From CAXXXW01 sp963665555 (GTDB taxonomy: Bacteria > Pseudomonadota > Alphaproteobacteria > Thalassobaculales > Thalassobaculaceae): 64,000 nucleotides of DNA. The notes under the pieces were generated by a model. The model had not been told where the DNA came from. It was given only the letters and a program-made list of their open reading frames with translations, and did no database searches. The DNA lies in NCBI GenBank assembly GCA_963665555.2, contig OY762308.1:1798001-1862000 (forward strand), read 5' to 3'. The position numbers were made by a program, and so were the translations under genes. Shown here piece by piece: positions 35,838-43,775 of the stretch (position 1 is the first letter of the stretch; each line of letters begins with the position of its first letter).

Positions 35838-36215
35838 ATGGGGAAAATCGCCACGATCCTCGCCGTGCTCGCGCTCGCGGGCTGCGCGACCGTGCAGAAC
35901 TACCAGGCGATCCTCGAATCCTTCGTCGGCCGGAGCGAGCGCGAACTGCTCATGCGCTGGGGGCCGCCCGACAGCGTCTACGAGAGCGCCGGCGACAGGT
36001 ATCTGACCTACCGCCGCTCGGAAACGGTCTATGTGCCCGGCGCGCCGCCGATCCTGCGCACCTGGCGCCTCGGCGACGCGACCTACGCGGCCCCGGTCGG
36101 CGGGACGCCCGGCCGGTTCGAGGAGATGGCCTGCAAGACCACCTTCATCCTGCGCGGCCGCGCGGTCGCGGGCTGGCGCCACGAGGGCAACAATTGCGTC
36201 GCCACGGCGCCGTAG
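35838..36215 (+). CDS. Small lipoprotein, BamE/SmpA-like fold
   Basis: 125-residue protein with a short signal peptide and a clear lipobox LALAGC (Cys16), so probably outer-membrane anchored. The region after it, SFVGRSERELLMRWGPPDSVYES, follows the BamE/OmlA-like pattern (G-x-S-x-x-E-L-x-x-x-W-G-x-P), and two later Cys (MACKTTF, GNNCVA) may pair. It stands alone between the R-M pair and the GST gene. ATG 35838 is chosen for the signal peptide. Function is unknown; a stand-alone copy outside a bam operon is not necessarily BamE. Confidence 0.75.
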   Translation: MGKIATILAVLALAGCATVQNYQAILESFVGRSERELLMRWGPPDSVYESAGDRYLTYRRSETVYVPGAPPILRTWRLGDATYAAPVGGTPGRFEEMACKTTFILRGRAVAGWRHEGNNCVATAP

Positions 36216-36229
36216 GGACGGGCGCGCCG

Positions 36230-36850
36230 CTACCCCGCCTCCCGGGCGAGCGCGCGGGCGACGGCGGGCCGCGCCGACATGGCCGCGAAATGGGCCGCGA
36301 CGGCGGGAAAGCGGGCGATGTCCACATTGTCGCGCTCCAGCCAGCGCGCGACGGTGAAGAGGTAGGGGTCGGCGACGGTGTAGGCCGCGCCCATCGCCCA
36401 CGGCCCCCGGAACATCCCGTCCTCGATCGCCTGGAAGCAGGCCGCGACGGTCTCCGGGACCTTGCGGCGCATCGCCTCGATGGCGTCGGGGTCGTCGGCC
36501 CAGCGATGGCCGCGGCCGCGATGCGCGTGCGCGACATGGACGGTCGCGCAGAGGTAGCTGGCGAACGCCTGCAGTTCGGCGAAGGCGAAGGGGTCGCCCG
36601 CCGGCGCCAGCCCGGCCTCGGGATGGCTCTGCGCGATAAAGGCGAGGATGGCCGGCGTCTCGGTCAGCACGCCGCGCGGCGTGACCAGGCTCGGCACGCG
36701 CCCCTTGGGGTTGACGGCGAGATAGGCCGGCGCGCGCTGCCCGCCCGCGTCGAAATCGACCCGCCGCGCCTCGAACGCCGCCCCCGCCTCCTCCAGCGCG
36801 ATATGCGAGGCCAGCGAACAGGCGCCGGGCGAATAGTAGAGCGTGTACAT
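36230..36850 (-). CDS. Glutathione S-transferase family protein
   Basis: 206-residue GST. The N-terminal thioredoxin-like domain starts MYTLYYSPGACSLASHIAL (Ser/Cys active-site type), with NPKGRVPSLVT and the glutathione-binding LTETPAIL. The C-terminal helical domain includes YTVADPYLFTVARWL. The frame is open seven codons further, but family likeness begins at ATG 36850. Converges with the lipoprotein gene. Substrate is unknown. Confidence 0.88.
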   Translation of the reverse strand: MYTLYYSPGACSLASHIALEEAGAAFEARRVDFDAGGQRAPAYLAVNPKGRVPSLVTPRGVLTETPAILAFIAQSHPEAGLAPAGDPFAFAELQAFASYLCATVHVAHAHRGRGHRWADDPDAIEAMRRKVPETVAACFQAIEDGMFRGPWAMGAAYTVADPYLFTVARWLERDNVDIARFPAVAAHFAAMSARPAVARALAREAG

Positions 36851-36921
36851 GGGAGCTTCCCTCCGGGACAAGCGGCTTGACGGCGTCGAACCGGCCCACG
36901 CGACCGGGGCGCGGCAAGCGG

Positions 36922-37338
36922 CTACCGCCAGTTCTCGACTTCGAGGCCGGGAACGCGGCGGAACTCCCCGACATTATCGGTAACGAGAACGGCGCCCAAC
37001 GCCCTCGCATGGGCCGCGATCAACAGGTCGTTATGGCCGATGCTCCGGCCCACCCGCTCCAGATCGGCCCGGATCGCGCCGTAATGCCGCGCGGCCGGCT
37101 CTTCGAGCGGCAACACATCGACGGCGGACAGGATCGTTTCCAGACGTTCGTCGAGGCTTGGAGAGGCGCGGCGGGCGGCGCCGTATCGGAGCTCGGCCGC
37201 GACGATTACGCTCACTCCGAAGCTGCCCTCCTCGAGCGCCGCGACCCGGCGCGCAAGCGCGCCGTCGGGTTCGCGCATCATGTCGGACACGGCGTTTGTG
37301 TCGAGCAGGTAACGCAAGCGGGCCAACTCAGAAAACAT
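36922..37338 (-). CDS. vapC: VapC-family PIN-domain toxin
   Basis: 138-residue PIN ribonuclease. Acidic residues of the active site are seen in LLDTNAVSDMM, AAELRYGAARR, GHNDLLIAAHA and VTDNVGEF. Such toxins cleave RNA and are held inactive by the cognate antitoxin. The ATG at 37338 lies inside the antitoxin gene (11-base overlap), the usual coupled order antitoxin then toxin. Confidence 0.9.
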   Translation of the reverse strand: MFSELARLRYLLDTNAVSDMMREPDGALARRVAALEEGSFGVSVIVAAELRYGAARRASPSLDERLETILSAVDVLPLEEPAARHYGAIRADLERVGRSIGHNDLLIAAHARALGAVLVTDNVGEFRRVPGLEVENWR

Positions 37339-37570
37339 CCTCCGGCCGCGCGGGCGGGTCGGCGATGTGCGGGAAATCCTCGTCCAGCGGCTCCAGACCC
37401 GCCAGAACCTCGGCGAGCGAGGGCCTGGGTTCGACCGGTTCGATCACCAGGCGGCGGTCCTCGCGGCGGATGAACGCCGTTTCCGCCGCCAGTTCGAATT
37501 CGCGCGGGATGCGAACGGCCTGTCCCAGGCGGTCGCGAAACAACGGGGTTTGTCGCGCCGAAGCCCGCAT
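37328..37570 (-). CDS. vapB: VapB-like AbrB/SpoVT-type antitoxin
   Basis: 80-residue antitoxin. The N-terminal swapped-hairpin-like DNA-binding block QAVRIPREFELAAETAFIRR is AbrB-like; the acidic/Pro-rich C-terminus (PLDEDFPHIADPPARPEDVF) would wrap the toxin. It precedes and overlaps vapC. Probably represses its own operon with VapC. Confidence 0.87.
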   Translation of the reverse strand: MRASARQTPLFRDRLGQAVRIPREFELAAETAFIRREDRRLVIEPVEPRPSLAEVLAGLEPLDEDFPHIADPPARPEDVF

Positions 37571-37645
37571 GGCGGTTCGCCTCCCGAAAGCCCGCCGCAG
37601 CTTATGGCGCTTTCCGGCCCCTGTCCAACCCGGAAAGTCCGCCCC

Positions 37646-38245
37646 TCAGCGCGGCTGGACCGCCTCCGTCGCGCCGAGGACGGCCTGGCGGAAGCGGGTT
37701 TTCAGGTAGGCGCCGTCGCGCGCCGGCAGCACCGGGCGCGGCGCGGCGGGCGCGACCTTGACGGCGGCGACCAGCGGCAGCGGCCCCCCGGACAGCGCGC
37801 GGGCCAGCGCCTCGACCCCCGCCATGTCGCGGACCGTCATCGTTTCCGGCACGCCGGCCGCCGCCGCCATCCCGGCCAGGTCCGCGCCGTGGAAGGTGTG
37901 GGTGCGCTGCATCCCGGTCTCGCCGTAATGCTCGTTGTCGAGCACGACGACGGCGAGGTTGGGCGGCCGCGCCGCCGCGATCGTGGCGAAGGCCCCGGCG
38001 CCCATCAGCGCCTCGCCGTCGCCGGTCAGCACCCAGACCCGCCGGCCCGGCTGGGCCAACGCGCAGCCCAGCCCCACCATCGCGGCGCAGCCCATGCCGC
38101 CCCAGAGGTAGAAGTTCTCCGGCCGGTGGTCCGCCCCCGCCACGTCCCACACCGGCGAGCCGAGGCCGGCGATCGCCAGCGCGTCGCCCCGCGCCGCCAG
38201 CAGGCGCGCGACCGCCGCGCCGCGGTCGAGGTCAGGCGCCGGCAC
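37646..38245 (-). CDS. ThDP-dependent decarboxylase, beta subunit (sulfopyruvate decarboxylase-like)
   Basis: 199-residue C-terminal ThDP-binding half of a split decarboxylase. The ThDP motif is LTGDGEALMGAGAF followed by VVVLDNEHYGETGM, with GMGCAAMVGLGCALAQP before it. Family members of this split size are ComE-type sulfopyruvate decarboxylase and phosphonopyruvate decarboxylase beta. It overlaps the alpha-subunit gene by 14 bases, so the two are surely co-expressed. The substrate is inferred only. Confidence 0.82.
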   Translation of the reverse strand: MPAPDLDRGAAVARLLAARGDALAIAGLGSPVWDVAGADHRPENFYLWGGMGCAAMVGLGCALAQPGRRVWVLTGDGEALMGAGAFATIAAARPPNLAVVVLDNEHYGETGMQRTHTFHGADLAGMAAAAGVPETMTVRDMAGVEALARALSGGPLPLVAAVKVAPAAPRPVLPARDGAYLKTRFRQAVLGATEAVQPR

Positions 38246-38798
38246 GGGTCGTCTCCTCGGGCGCGGCGTCGGCGACGAAGGACTTGGCGCCGATCAGCCG
38301 CTGGCCGATCAGCACCGCGACGGCGGCGTCGGAAAGGAACGCCATCTTGAGGCCCGCCTCGATCGCCTCGACGGCGTCGCGGTCCGTCTCGACCTCGTGC
38401 ACGCGCGCGCCGACGCTGCGCAGCAGCGGGGCGACGGCCTGGCCCATCGGGATCTGCCAGGGGTTGGACTCGCCGTACTGGCCGCGCATGGCGACGATGG
38501 CGAACAGCGGCATCCGGCAGGCGGCGATCAGCGAGGCGATGGCGTTGGCGGTGTTGCCGACGCCGCTCGACTGCATCAGCACCGCCGCCTTCTGGCCGCC
38601 GAGCCAGGCCCCGGCCGCGAGGCCGATCCCCTCCTCCTCGGTGGTGAGCGCGACGGCGCGGATGTCGTTGTCGGCCTCGCAGGCGTTAATGAGTTCGGTC
38701 AGCCCCGCGTCGGGCACATAGCCCACCTGGCGCACCCCGTGCTCGCGCAACAGGCGGTGCGCCGCCGCCGCCCATCCCTCGCCCGCCTCGCCGGCCAT
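38232..38798 (-). CDS. ThDP-dependent decarboxylase, alpha subunit (sulfopyruvate decarboxylase-like)
   Basis: 188-residue N-terminal pyrimidine-binding half of a split ThDP enzyme. The catalytic Glu is in LTTEEEGIGLAAGAWLGG, with VLMQSSGVGNTANAIASL and GQYGESNPWQIPMGQA typical of ComD/phosphonopyruvate decarboxylase alpha chains. Together with the downstream beta chain it would decarboxylate sulfopyruvate to sulfoacetaldehyde or phosphonopyruvate to phosphonoacetaldehyde. No phosphonate mutase or sulfoacetaldehyde acetyltransferase gene is in the window. Confidence 0.82.
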   Translation of the reverse strand: MAGEAGEGWAAAAHRLLREHGVRQVGYVPDAGLTELINACEADNDIRAVALTTEEEGIGLAAGAWLGGQKAAVLMQSSGVGNTANAIASLIAACRMPLFAIVAMRGQYGESNPWQIPMGQAVAPLLRSVGARVHEVETDRDAVEAIEAGLKMAFLSDAAVAVLIGQRLIGAKSFVADAAPEETTRAGA

Positions 38799-38984
38799 GC
38801 CGGAACCCTCCCGAAATTGCGCCCGGGCGTGTCGTTAGCACGGCGCGAACCGCGACGGAAACAGGGTTATGGGATGTCGGGCGGCGCGCCGCGCTCGCGG
38901 CGGCGGGCTTGCGTCGCGCGGCTCGGGCAGGTATGGCGCGGTGTGGACGCCGCGTCCGGCGGCCCCCGGCGGGAGGCGCCTCGC

Positions 38985-40640
38985 ATGAACCGGCTCTACT
39001 ACGGCGATTGCCTCACGATCATGCGGGACATGCCGGCGAAGAGCGTGGACCTCATCTACCTCGACCCGCCCTTCAACTCCAACCGCGACTACAACGCCAT
39101 CTACAAGGACGAGACCGGCCGGCCGCTCCCGGACCAGATCGAGGCGTTCAGCGACCTGTGGGAACTCGACGAGGAGCGCGAGCGCGCGATCCGGAACATG
39201 CCGATCCTGATGCGCGAGGCGGGGATCGACGACGGCATGGCCGAATTCTGGACGCGCTGCCTGAACGCGCTCAGAAATGCGCAGCCGCGCCTGCTGGCCT
39301 ACCTGTCCTACATGACCGAGCGGCTGTTGCCGATGCGCGGCATCCTGAAGCCGACCGGCTCCATCTACCTCCACTGCGACCCGACCGCGAGCCACTACAT
39401 CAAGGTGATGATGGACGCGATTTTCGGGGTCGACAACTTCCGCGGCGAAATCGTGTGGAAACGCACCAGCGCCCACAGCGCCGCCCGCCGGTTCGGCCCG
39501 GTCCACGATACGATCCTCCACTACTCGCGCTCGAACCGGTACACTTGGAACCGGGTCCACCAGCCCTACGACCGGGACTACGTGGACAGGTTCTACCGGC
39601 ACGTGGACGAGGACGGGCGGCGATACCGGATCGGCGACCTGACCGGCGCCGGGACCCGCGCGGGCGAGTCGGGAAGGCCGTGGCGCGGCGTCGATCCGAC
39701 GGCGAAGGGGCGGCACTGGGCGCCGCCCCGGGCCTTCCCCGGCGGCGAGGACGTTCCCCGGCCGGTGGCCGAGGCGCTCGACCATCTCGACCGCGTCGGG
39801 CGGATCGCGTGGCCGGCGCGCGGCGATGTGCCCGGCTTCAAGCGGTATCTCGACGACATGGACGGCGTGCTCGCCCAGGATGTCGTCACGGACATCAAGC
39901 CGGTGCCCGCCCATGGCCGCGAACGCCTCGGCTACGCGACGCAGAAGCCGCTGGCCCTGCTCGACCGCCTCGTGCGCGCCTCCAGCAATCCCGGCGACAC
40001 GGTGTTCGACCCGTTCTGCGGCTGCGCGACGACACTGGAGGCCGCGCACCGGCTCGGCCGCCGCTGGATCGGGATCGACATCGCGATCCACGCCATCCGG
40101 CGCGTCGCGGCCGTGCGGCTGCGCGACCGGATCGGCCTGGTCGAGGGAACCGACTTCGCGGTCGAGGGCATCCCGCGCAACATGGAAGGCGCGCGCGACC
40201 TCTGGGAGCGCGACACGTACCAGTTCCAGAAATGGGCGGTGGAGCAGGTGGACGGCTTCGTCACCGCGCGCCGCACCGGCGACGGCGGCATCGACGGGCG
40301 GCTCTATTTCGCCGTCCCGGACCGCCGGGAACTGCAATCCATGGTGCTGGAGGTGAAGGGCGGCGCCAGCGCGAGCATTAACGATGTGCGCGCCTTGCGC
40401 GGCGTGTTGCAACGCGAGGAGGCCGCGCTGGCCGGGCTGGTCGTCATGGACGAGCCCGGCGAACGCCAGCGGCGGAACTTCGCGCGCGAGATGGCGAGCG
40501 CCGGCGACATGGAAATCCTGGGAACGCGCTATCCGCGAATGCAGATGCTCACGATCCAGGAGATTCTCGACGGCAAGCGGTTCGCCACCCCGTCGGTCGT
40601 CGGCCGCGGCGACCGCGCGCCCGTCCTGCCGGGGGTGTGA
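38985..40640 (+). CDS. DNA methyltransferase fused to an Mrr-like nuclease domain
   Basis: 551-residue fusion. Residues 1-400 are a beta-class DNA methyltransferase: DPPF at 27-30, SIYLHCDPTASHYIKVMMD, YATQKPLALLDRLV, and motif I as DPFCGCATTLEAA (342 on), with Cys replacing the usual Gly-Ser positions as in related proteins. Residues 410-540 form a PD-(D/E)XK domain of Mrr type: GDGGIDGRLYF (D437) and VLEVKGG (E456, K458). One polypeptide could thus modify and cut DNA. ATG 38985 is where the family likeness begins. Its last codons (APVLPGV) carry the left copy of a 32-base direct repeat. Confidence 0.87.
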   Translation: MNRLYYGDCLTIMRDMPAKSVDLIYLDPPFNSNRDYNAIYKDETGRPLPDQIEAFSDLWELDEERERAIRNMPILMREAGIDDGMAEFWTRCLNALRNAQPRLLAYLSYMTERLLPMRGILKPTGSIYLHCDPTASHYIKVMMDAIFGVDNFRGEIVWKRTSAHSAARRFGPVHDTILHYSRSNRYTWNRVHQPYDRDYVDRFYRHVDEDGRRYRIGDLTGAGTRAGESGRPWRGVDPTAKGRHWAPPRAFPGGEDVPRPVAEALDHLDRVGRIAWPARGDVPGFKRYLDDMDGVLAQDVVTDIKPVPAHGRERLGYATQKPLALLDRLVRASSNPGDTVFDPFCGCATTLEAAHRLGRRWIGIDIAIHAIRRVAAVRLRDRIGLVEGTDFAVEGIPRNMEGARDLWERDTYQFQKWAVEQVDGFVTARRTGDGGIDGRLYFAVPDRRELQSMVLEVKGGASASINDVRALRGVLQREEAALAGLVVMDEPGERQRRNFAREMASAGDMEILGTRYPRMQMLTIQEILDGKRFATPSVVGRGDRAPVLPGV

Positions 40641-40642
40641 GA
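40611..40642. repeat. 32-bp imperfect direct repeat, left copy
   Basis: Covers the last codons and stop of the methyltransferase-nuclease gene. It matches 43341-43372 at 29 of 32 positions; the differences are three transitions. The sequences outside differ, so the repeat marks the ends of a 2.7-kb segment with mobile-element remains. Confidence 0.7.
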
Positions 40643-40850
40643 ACGCAACGCCGCGGGGCGTCGTCGGCCCGCTTCCCGACCGGCCGGGCAACCGCGGACC
40701 GTTGCCGGCCGGGCATTCGGCCCGAGCGGCGCTTGAGCGGCGGCGCCCGCCGCGCGCTCGCGGGAACATGTCCCGCACCGCCGCGCGGCTTCCGGGCGTC
40801 GCTACGGGAAGCAATCGGCAACGAGACAATGCGGGACGGCATGGCGGCCG

Positions 40851-42129
40851 GGTAGCGTCAAGAGTTTTGTGTCAGTGGGAGGAGGGTTGGGACTCCCTGG
40901 TTTTGGTTTTCGTGCGCGAAGACGGCGAAGAGGATGCGCTCGGTCGAGGCGCGATCGTTGAGGACGCCCATGGGGCGGGTTCGGCGGCGGACTTCCCGGA
41001 AGCGGCGCTCGATGGCGTTGGTGGTTCGCACGGCGCGGCGCTCGGCGGGAGTTTTGTAGCGGAAGCAGGCGAGCAGATCGTCGAGGTCGTCGCGCAGGCA
41101 GGCGACGGCGGCGGGACAGGCGTCCCGCCAGTCGTCGGCGAAGCGCCTCGCGGCGGCGCGGGCCTGGGGGAGCGTGTCGGCGCGCATGATCCGGCGCAAG
41201 CCGTCCTTGGCGGCGGGCCGGTCGGCCTTGCGGAGTTTGTCGAGGACATTGCGGATCTTGTGGGCCCAGCAGCGCTGGACCGGGACGCGCGGCCAGACCA
41301 TGTCCAAGGCGCGCGCCAGCCCCTTGCCGCCATCGGAGCAGACCATCTCCAGCCGTTCGCCGCTCAGGCCCCGGCGCTGGAGATCGCAGAGAAACGCCTC
41401 CCATTCCTCGAAGCTTTCGCCGCGCGCCAGGCGGTAGTCGACGATCTCCTTCTTGCCGTCGGGACGCAGGCCGAGCGCGCCCGGCACTGGCCGCCGGACG
41501 GCTCCGGCGCCGGTCTTGCGGGCGAGGAAGACGCCATCGAGCACGAGGACGCGCCAGGCGTCGGCGAGCTTGCGGCGGTGGAAGGCGGCGACATGGCCGT
41601 CGAGCGCCTTGGCGACGCGGCTGACGGAGGAAGGGGAGACGCGCCGTCCCAGGATCGGAACCAGCGCGGCCGCCACCTTGCGGGTCGAGAGGCCGAGCAC
41701 GAAGCAGGCCAGGATCAGCCGGTCGATCCGCGGGGCCCGTCGCGCGTAGGCGCGGATCGCGCCGAGCGGGCTGAAGGTCCGGGTGCGCGGGATGGCCAGT
41801 TCGATCTCGCCCAACTCCGTCATCAGGCGGCGCGGCCAGCTCCCGTTGCGCCGGTCGGCGAGACCGCGCCGGCCCATGTCGTCGAGATGTTCGGCGACGA
41901 GATCGGCCATCCGGCCTTCCAGTATCCGCTTCAGCGCGTCGGCTCCCGCCCGCCGGTAATCCTCGTCCCACTCGACCCCTTCGGCGCGCATGGCCTTCAT
42001 CGTCCGGAACGCTTCCGGTAGGCTCTCGATCGTCGCGGTTCGCGGCATGGGGGGTGCTCCTTTCCCGGGTCTCGACAACCCAGGGAGTACCCCCCTCCCA
42101 GAACCCGACACAAACTCCGCTACATCATC
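40851..42129 (-). mobile_element. IS256-family insertion sequence, apparently complete
   Basis: 1279-base element containing one transposase gene. The ends are imperfect inverted repeats: outer bases GGTAGCG/GATGATG and the shared inner TTTGTGTC (14 of 23 positions match), with further pairing in TGGGAGG and ACTCCCTGG farther in. It is flanked by the 9-base direct repeat TGGCGGCCG (40842-40850 and 42130-42138), the length expected for IS256 target duplication, so the ends are probably exact and the insertion fairly recent. Confidence 0.85.
40858..42048 (-). CDS. IS256-family transposase
   Basis: 396-residue DDE transposase. Typical blocks are TELGEIELAIPRTR (N-terminal), GLSTRKVAAAL, the first catalytic Asp in VLVLDGVFL, the second in MVCSDGGKGL, VQRCWAHKIRNVLDKL and the late TTNAIERRFREVRRRTRPMG with the catalytic Glu. 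The reading frame is intact, so the element may be active. ATG 42048 is the first start inside the element; the stop lies seven bases from the left end. Confidence 0.93.
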   Translation of the reverse strand: MPRTATIESLPEAFRTMKAMRAEGVEWDEDYRRAGADALKRILEGRMADLVAEHLDDMGRRGLADRRNGSWPRRLMTELGEIELAIPRTRTFSPLGAIRAYARRAPRIDRLILACFVLGLSTRKVAAALVPILGRRVSPSSVSRVAKALDGHVAAFHRRKLADAWRVLVLDGVFLARKTGAGAVRRPVPGALGLRPDGKKEIVDYRLARGESFEEWEAFLCDLQRRGLSGERLEMVCSDGGKGLARALDMVWPRVPVQRCWAHKIRNVLDKLRKADRPAAKDGLRRIMRADTLPQARAAARRFADDWRDACPAAVACLRDDLDDLLACFRYKTPAERRAVRTTNAIERRFREVRRRTRPMGVLNDRASTERILFAVFAHENQNQGVPTLLPLTQNS

Positions 42130-42384
42130 TGGCGGCCGCCGGTCGTTGTCTCGAGCCCGAAGCGCCGGTAACGTGTGCGTTGGCGCAAGGGGGAGGCGGT
42201 CATCGGGCCGCACAACGGCGGCCGCGCTCGTCGAGGCGCGTCGCCGTTGGGCGCGTTTCCGGCTCGCTGTCGCCGGACGGTCCGCGACCTTGCGGGCGGT
42301 CCGAGCCATCGTCCGCGCGGCTCGATTTGCCCTACGCGGCGGCGTGCACATGGACAATCGCCCGATCGGGGAAACGGAGAAGCC
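42130..42384. other. Stretch without recognised gene between IS256 and the SRPBCC gene
   Basis: 255 bases beginning with the target duplication TGGCGGCCG. No conserved protein-like frame was recognised. It may contain the promoter of the SRPBCC gene, but no good hexamer pair was seen. Confidence 0.3.
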
Positions 42385-43026
42385 ATGGACCTGGATGTCG
42401 AACGCCTCCTCGGCGCCGTGGAGCGCACGGTGTCGTCCCTGGAGCGCGATGGACAGGCCGCCCGCGCGGTCACCCTCGCTCGCGGCTACGCGACGACGGT
42501 GGAGGACCTCTGGGACGCCGTGACGAGCGCCGAACGAATCCCGCGCTGGTTCCTGCCAGTCAGCGGCCGCCTCGAACCCGGCGGTCGCTACCGGCTGGAG
42601 GGAAACGCGAGCGGCGCGATCGGGCGCTGCGAGCGTCCCTCGTATCTCGGCCTGACGTGGGAGTTCGGCGGTGACGTGAGCTGGGTGGAGGCGCGTCTGT
42701 GCAGCGGCGCCGCCGGTTGCTCGCGCCTTGCGATTACGCATACCGCGCTGGTGTCGGACCACTGGCGCGAATTCGGTCCCGGCGCCGTCGGCGTAGGTTG
42801 GGAGATGGGCTTGCTGGGCCTGGAACTGCATCTTGCGCGGCCGAACGAACCCAAGTTGGACAGCGCAACGTTCCATACGACTCGTGACGGAAAGGCGCTC
42901 ATCGTCGGAAGCAGCGCGGCGTGGGGCCGGGCGGCCGAGGCGGCGGGAACGGACCCCGACGTTGCGCGCGCGGCGGCGCGGCGAACGGCGGCCTTTTACA
43001 CGGGCGACACGGTCGCGCCGGATTGA
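42385..43026 (+). CDS. SRPBCC (AHSA1-like) domain protein
   Basis: 213-residue protein of the START-like/AHSA1 superfamily. The pattern ATTVEDLWDAVTSAERIPRWFLPVSG with GGRYRLEGNASG and YLGLTWEFGG is typical, and the likely role is ligand binding. Its stop is next to the start of an ArsR-like fragment, an arrangement often seen in intact ArsR/SRPBCC pairs. ATG 42385 follows ACGGAGAAG, a good ribosome binding site. It is part of the island between the 32-base repeats. Confidence 0.78.
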   Translation: MDLDVERLLGAVERTVSSLERDGQAARAVTLARGYATTVEDLWDAVTSAERIPRWFLPVSGRLEPGGRYRLEGNASGAIGRCERPSYLGLTWEFGGDVSWVEARLCSGAAGCSRLAITHTALVSDHWREFGPGAVGVGWEMGLLGLELHLARPNEPKLDSATFHTTRDGKALIVGSSAAWGRAAEAAGTDPDVARAAARRTAAFYTGDTVAPD

Positions 43027-43090
43027 CGCGCGCTTTCGACGCGCTCCGCGACCCGGAGCGCCGCGGCGCCATTGTCGATGCGTTATCGGT
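43023..43090 (+). pseudogene. Fragment of an ArsR-family regulator gene
   Basis: Starting at TTG 43023, which overlaps the SRPBCC stop, the frame encodes about 22 residues including FDALRDPERRGAIVDAL. That is the first helix pair of ArsR regulators that often partner SRPBCC genes. After about 43090 the frame runs into antisense integrase sequence, so the regulator was truncated by a rearrangement. Confidence 0.55.
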
Positions 43091-43340
43091 CGTGGGGGTC
43101 GGCCCGTCGTCGCGGCGGCGACGATTGCTCCGGCCTTTTCCGCCGCTTCGACAAGGCGCTCATCGGCAAGGCGGGCGTAGCCCGCCGTGGCGCGATGCCG
43201 GTCGTGCCCGAGAAGTCGGCGGACGAGCGGCAAACCTTCGCCCGACATAACCGCCTGACTTGCGGCGGTATGGCGCGGGTCGTGCGGGCGCGGGCTGTCG
43301 GGCTTCGCCTCCTCGCGGACCGCGCGCCGGCAGGCCGCGA
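43085..43340 (-). pseudogene. C-terminal fragment of a tyrosine recombinase (integrase)
   Basis: The minus-strand frame reads REEAKPDSPRPHDPRHTAAS, then GLPLVRRLLGHDRHRATAGYARLAD and a typical Ala-rich tail. This includes the H-x-x-R-H block, the LGH motif and the nucleophilic Tyr of phage-type integrases. The N-terminal half and the first catalytic Arg are missing: the fragment stops where the right copy of the 32-base repeat begins. It is not functional and marks former site-specific integration. Confidence 0.78.
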
Positions 43341-43372
43341 GACTGTGCGCCCATCCTGCCGGGGGTGTGAGA
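43341..43372. repeat. 32-bp imperfect direct repeat, right copy
   Basis: Matches 40611-40642 at 29 of 32 positions, including the shared run CCTGCCGGGGGTGTGAGA. It lies exactly where the integrase fragment is cut off and ten bases from the stop of the small membrane-protein gene. Confidence 0.7.
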
Positions 43373-43381
43373 TTCTGCCGT

Positions 43382-43738
43382 CTATTTCAAGTGGGGATTG
43401 AGCCATTCGACGAAAAAATCGCCGTACCCCCATATCAATGTGCCAGAAATTATCCCAACCCAAGACATACAATGAAAAATATGGTTCCGTATGGAGACCT
43501 CTCGCGCAGTTAGCGCTGGCTTGTTCTCTATCAAAACACTACTAGCCACCTCCGGTTCCTTGACGGAAATTTGGCGCAATTCCAGAACGATGAACAACGC
43601 CACCAGCGCCGAACCGGACCTTTGAAACCACTCGACTTCATCGTTGGACATGTCCCACCACAACGAAGCCGCGACACACGCGACTCCCGCCGTCGCGATA
43701 GCCACATCCGCGGCGAAACGAAGTTTGGGCGACGACAA
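43382..43738 (-). CDS. Small predicted membrane protein, unknown
   Basis: 118-residue protein with two or three hydrophobic segments (about residues 12-28, 42-56 and 91-107) and no recognised family. Base composition is markedly lower in GC than the gltD gene beside it, pointing to transfer. The assigned start is TTG 43738; an internal ATG at residue 30 would remove the first helix. It lies between the integrase remnant and gltD. Confidence 0.5.
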   Translation of the reverse strand: MSSPKLRFAADVAIATAGVACVAASLWWDMSNDEVEWFQRSGSALVALFIVLELRQISVKEPEVASSVLIENKPALTAREVSIRNHIFHCMSWVGIISGTLIWGYGDFFVEWLNPHLK

Positions 43739-43775
43739 TTCCGGTCCCCCGCTTCCCCCTCCCCGGCTCTCCGCG

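Noticed and set aside
35838..36215. Calling the small lipoprotein BamE
   Set aside because: The fold pattern is similar, but the gene is isolated from fur or other usual BamE neighbours and the likeness is limited, so only a BamE-like label is given.
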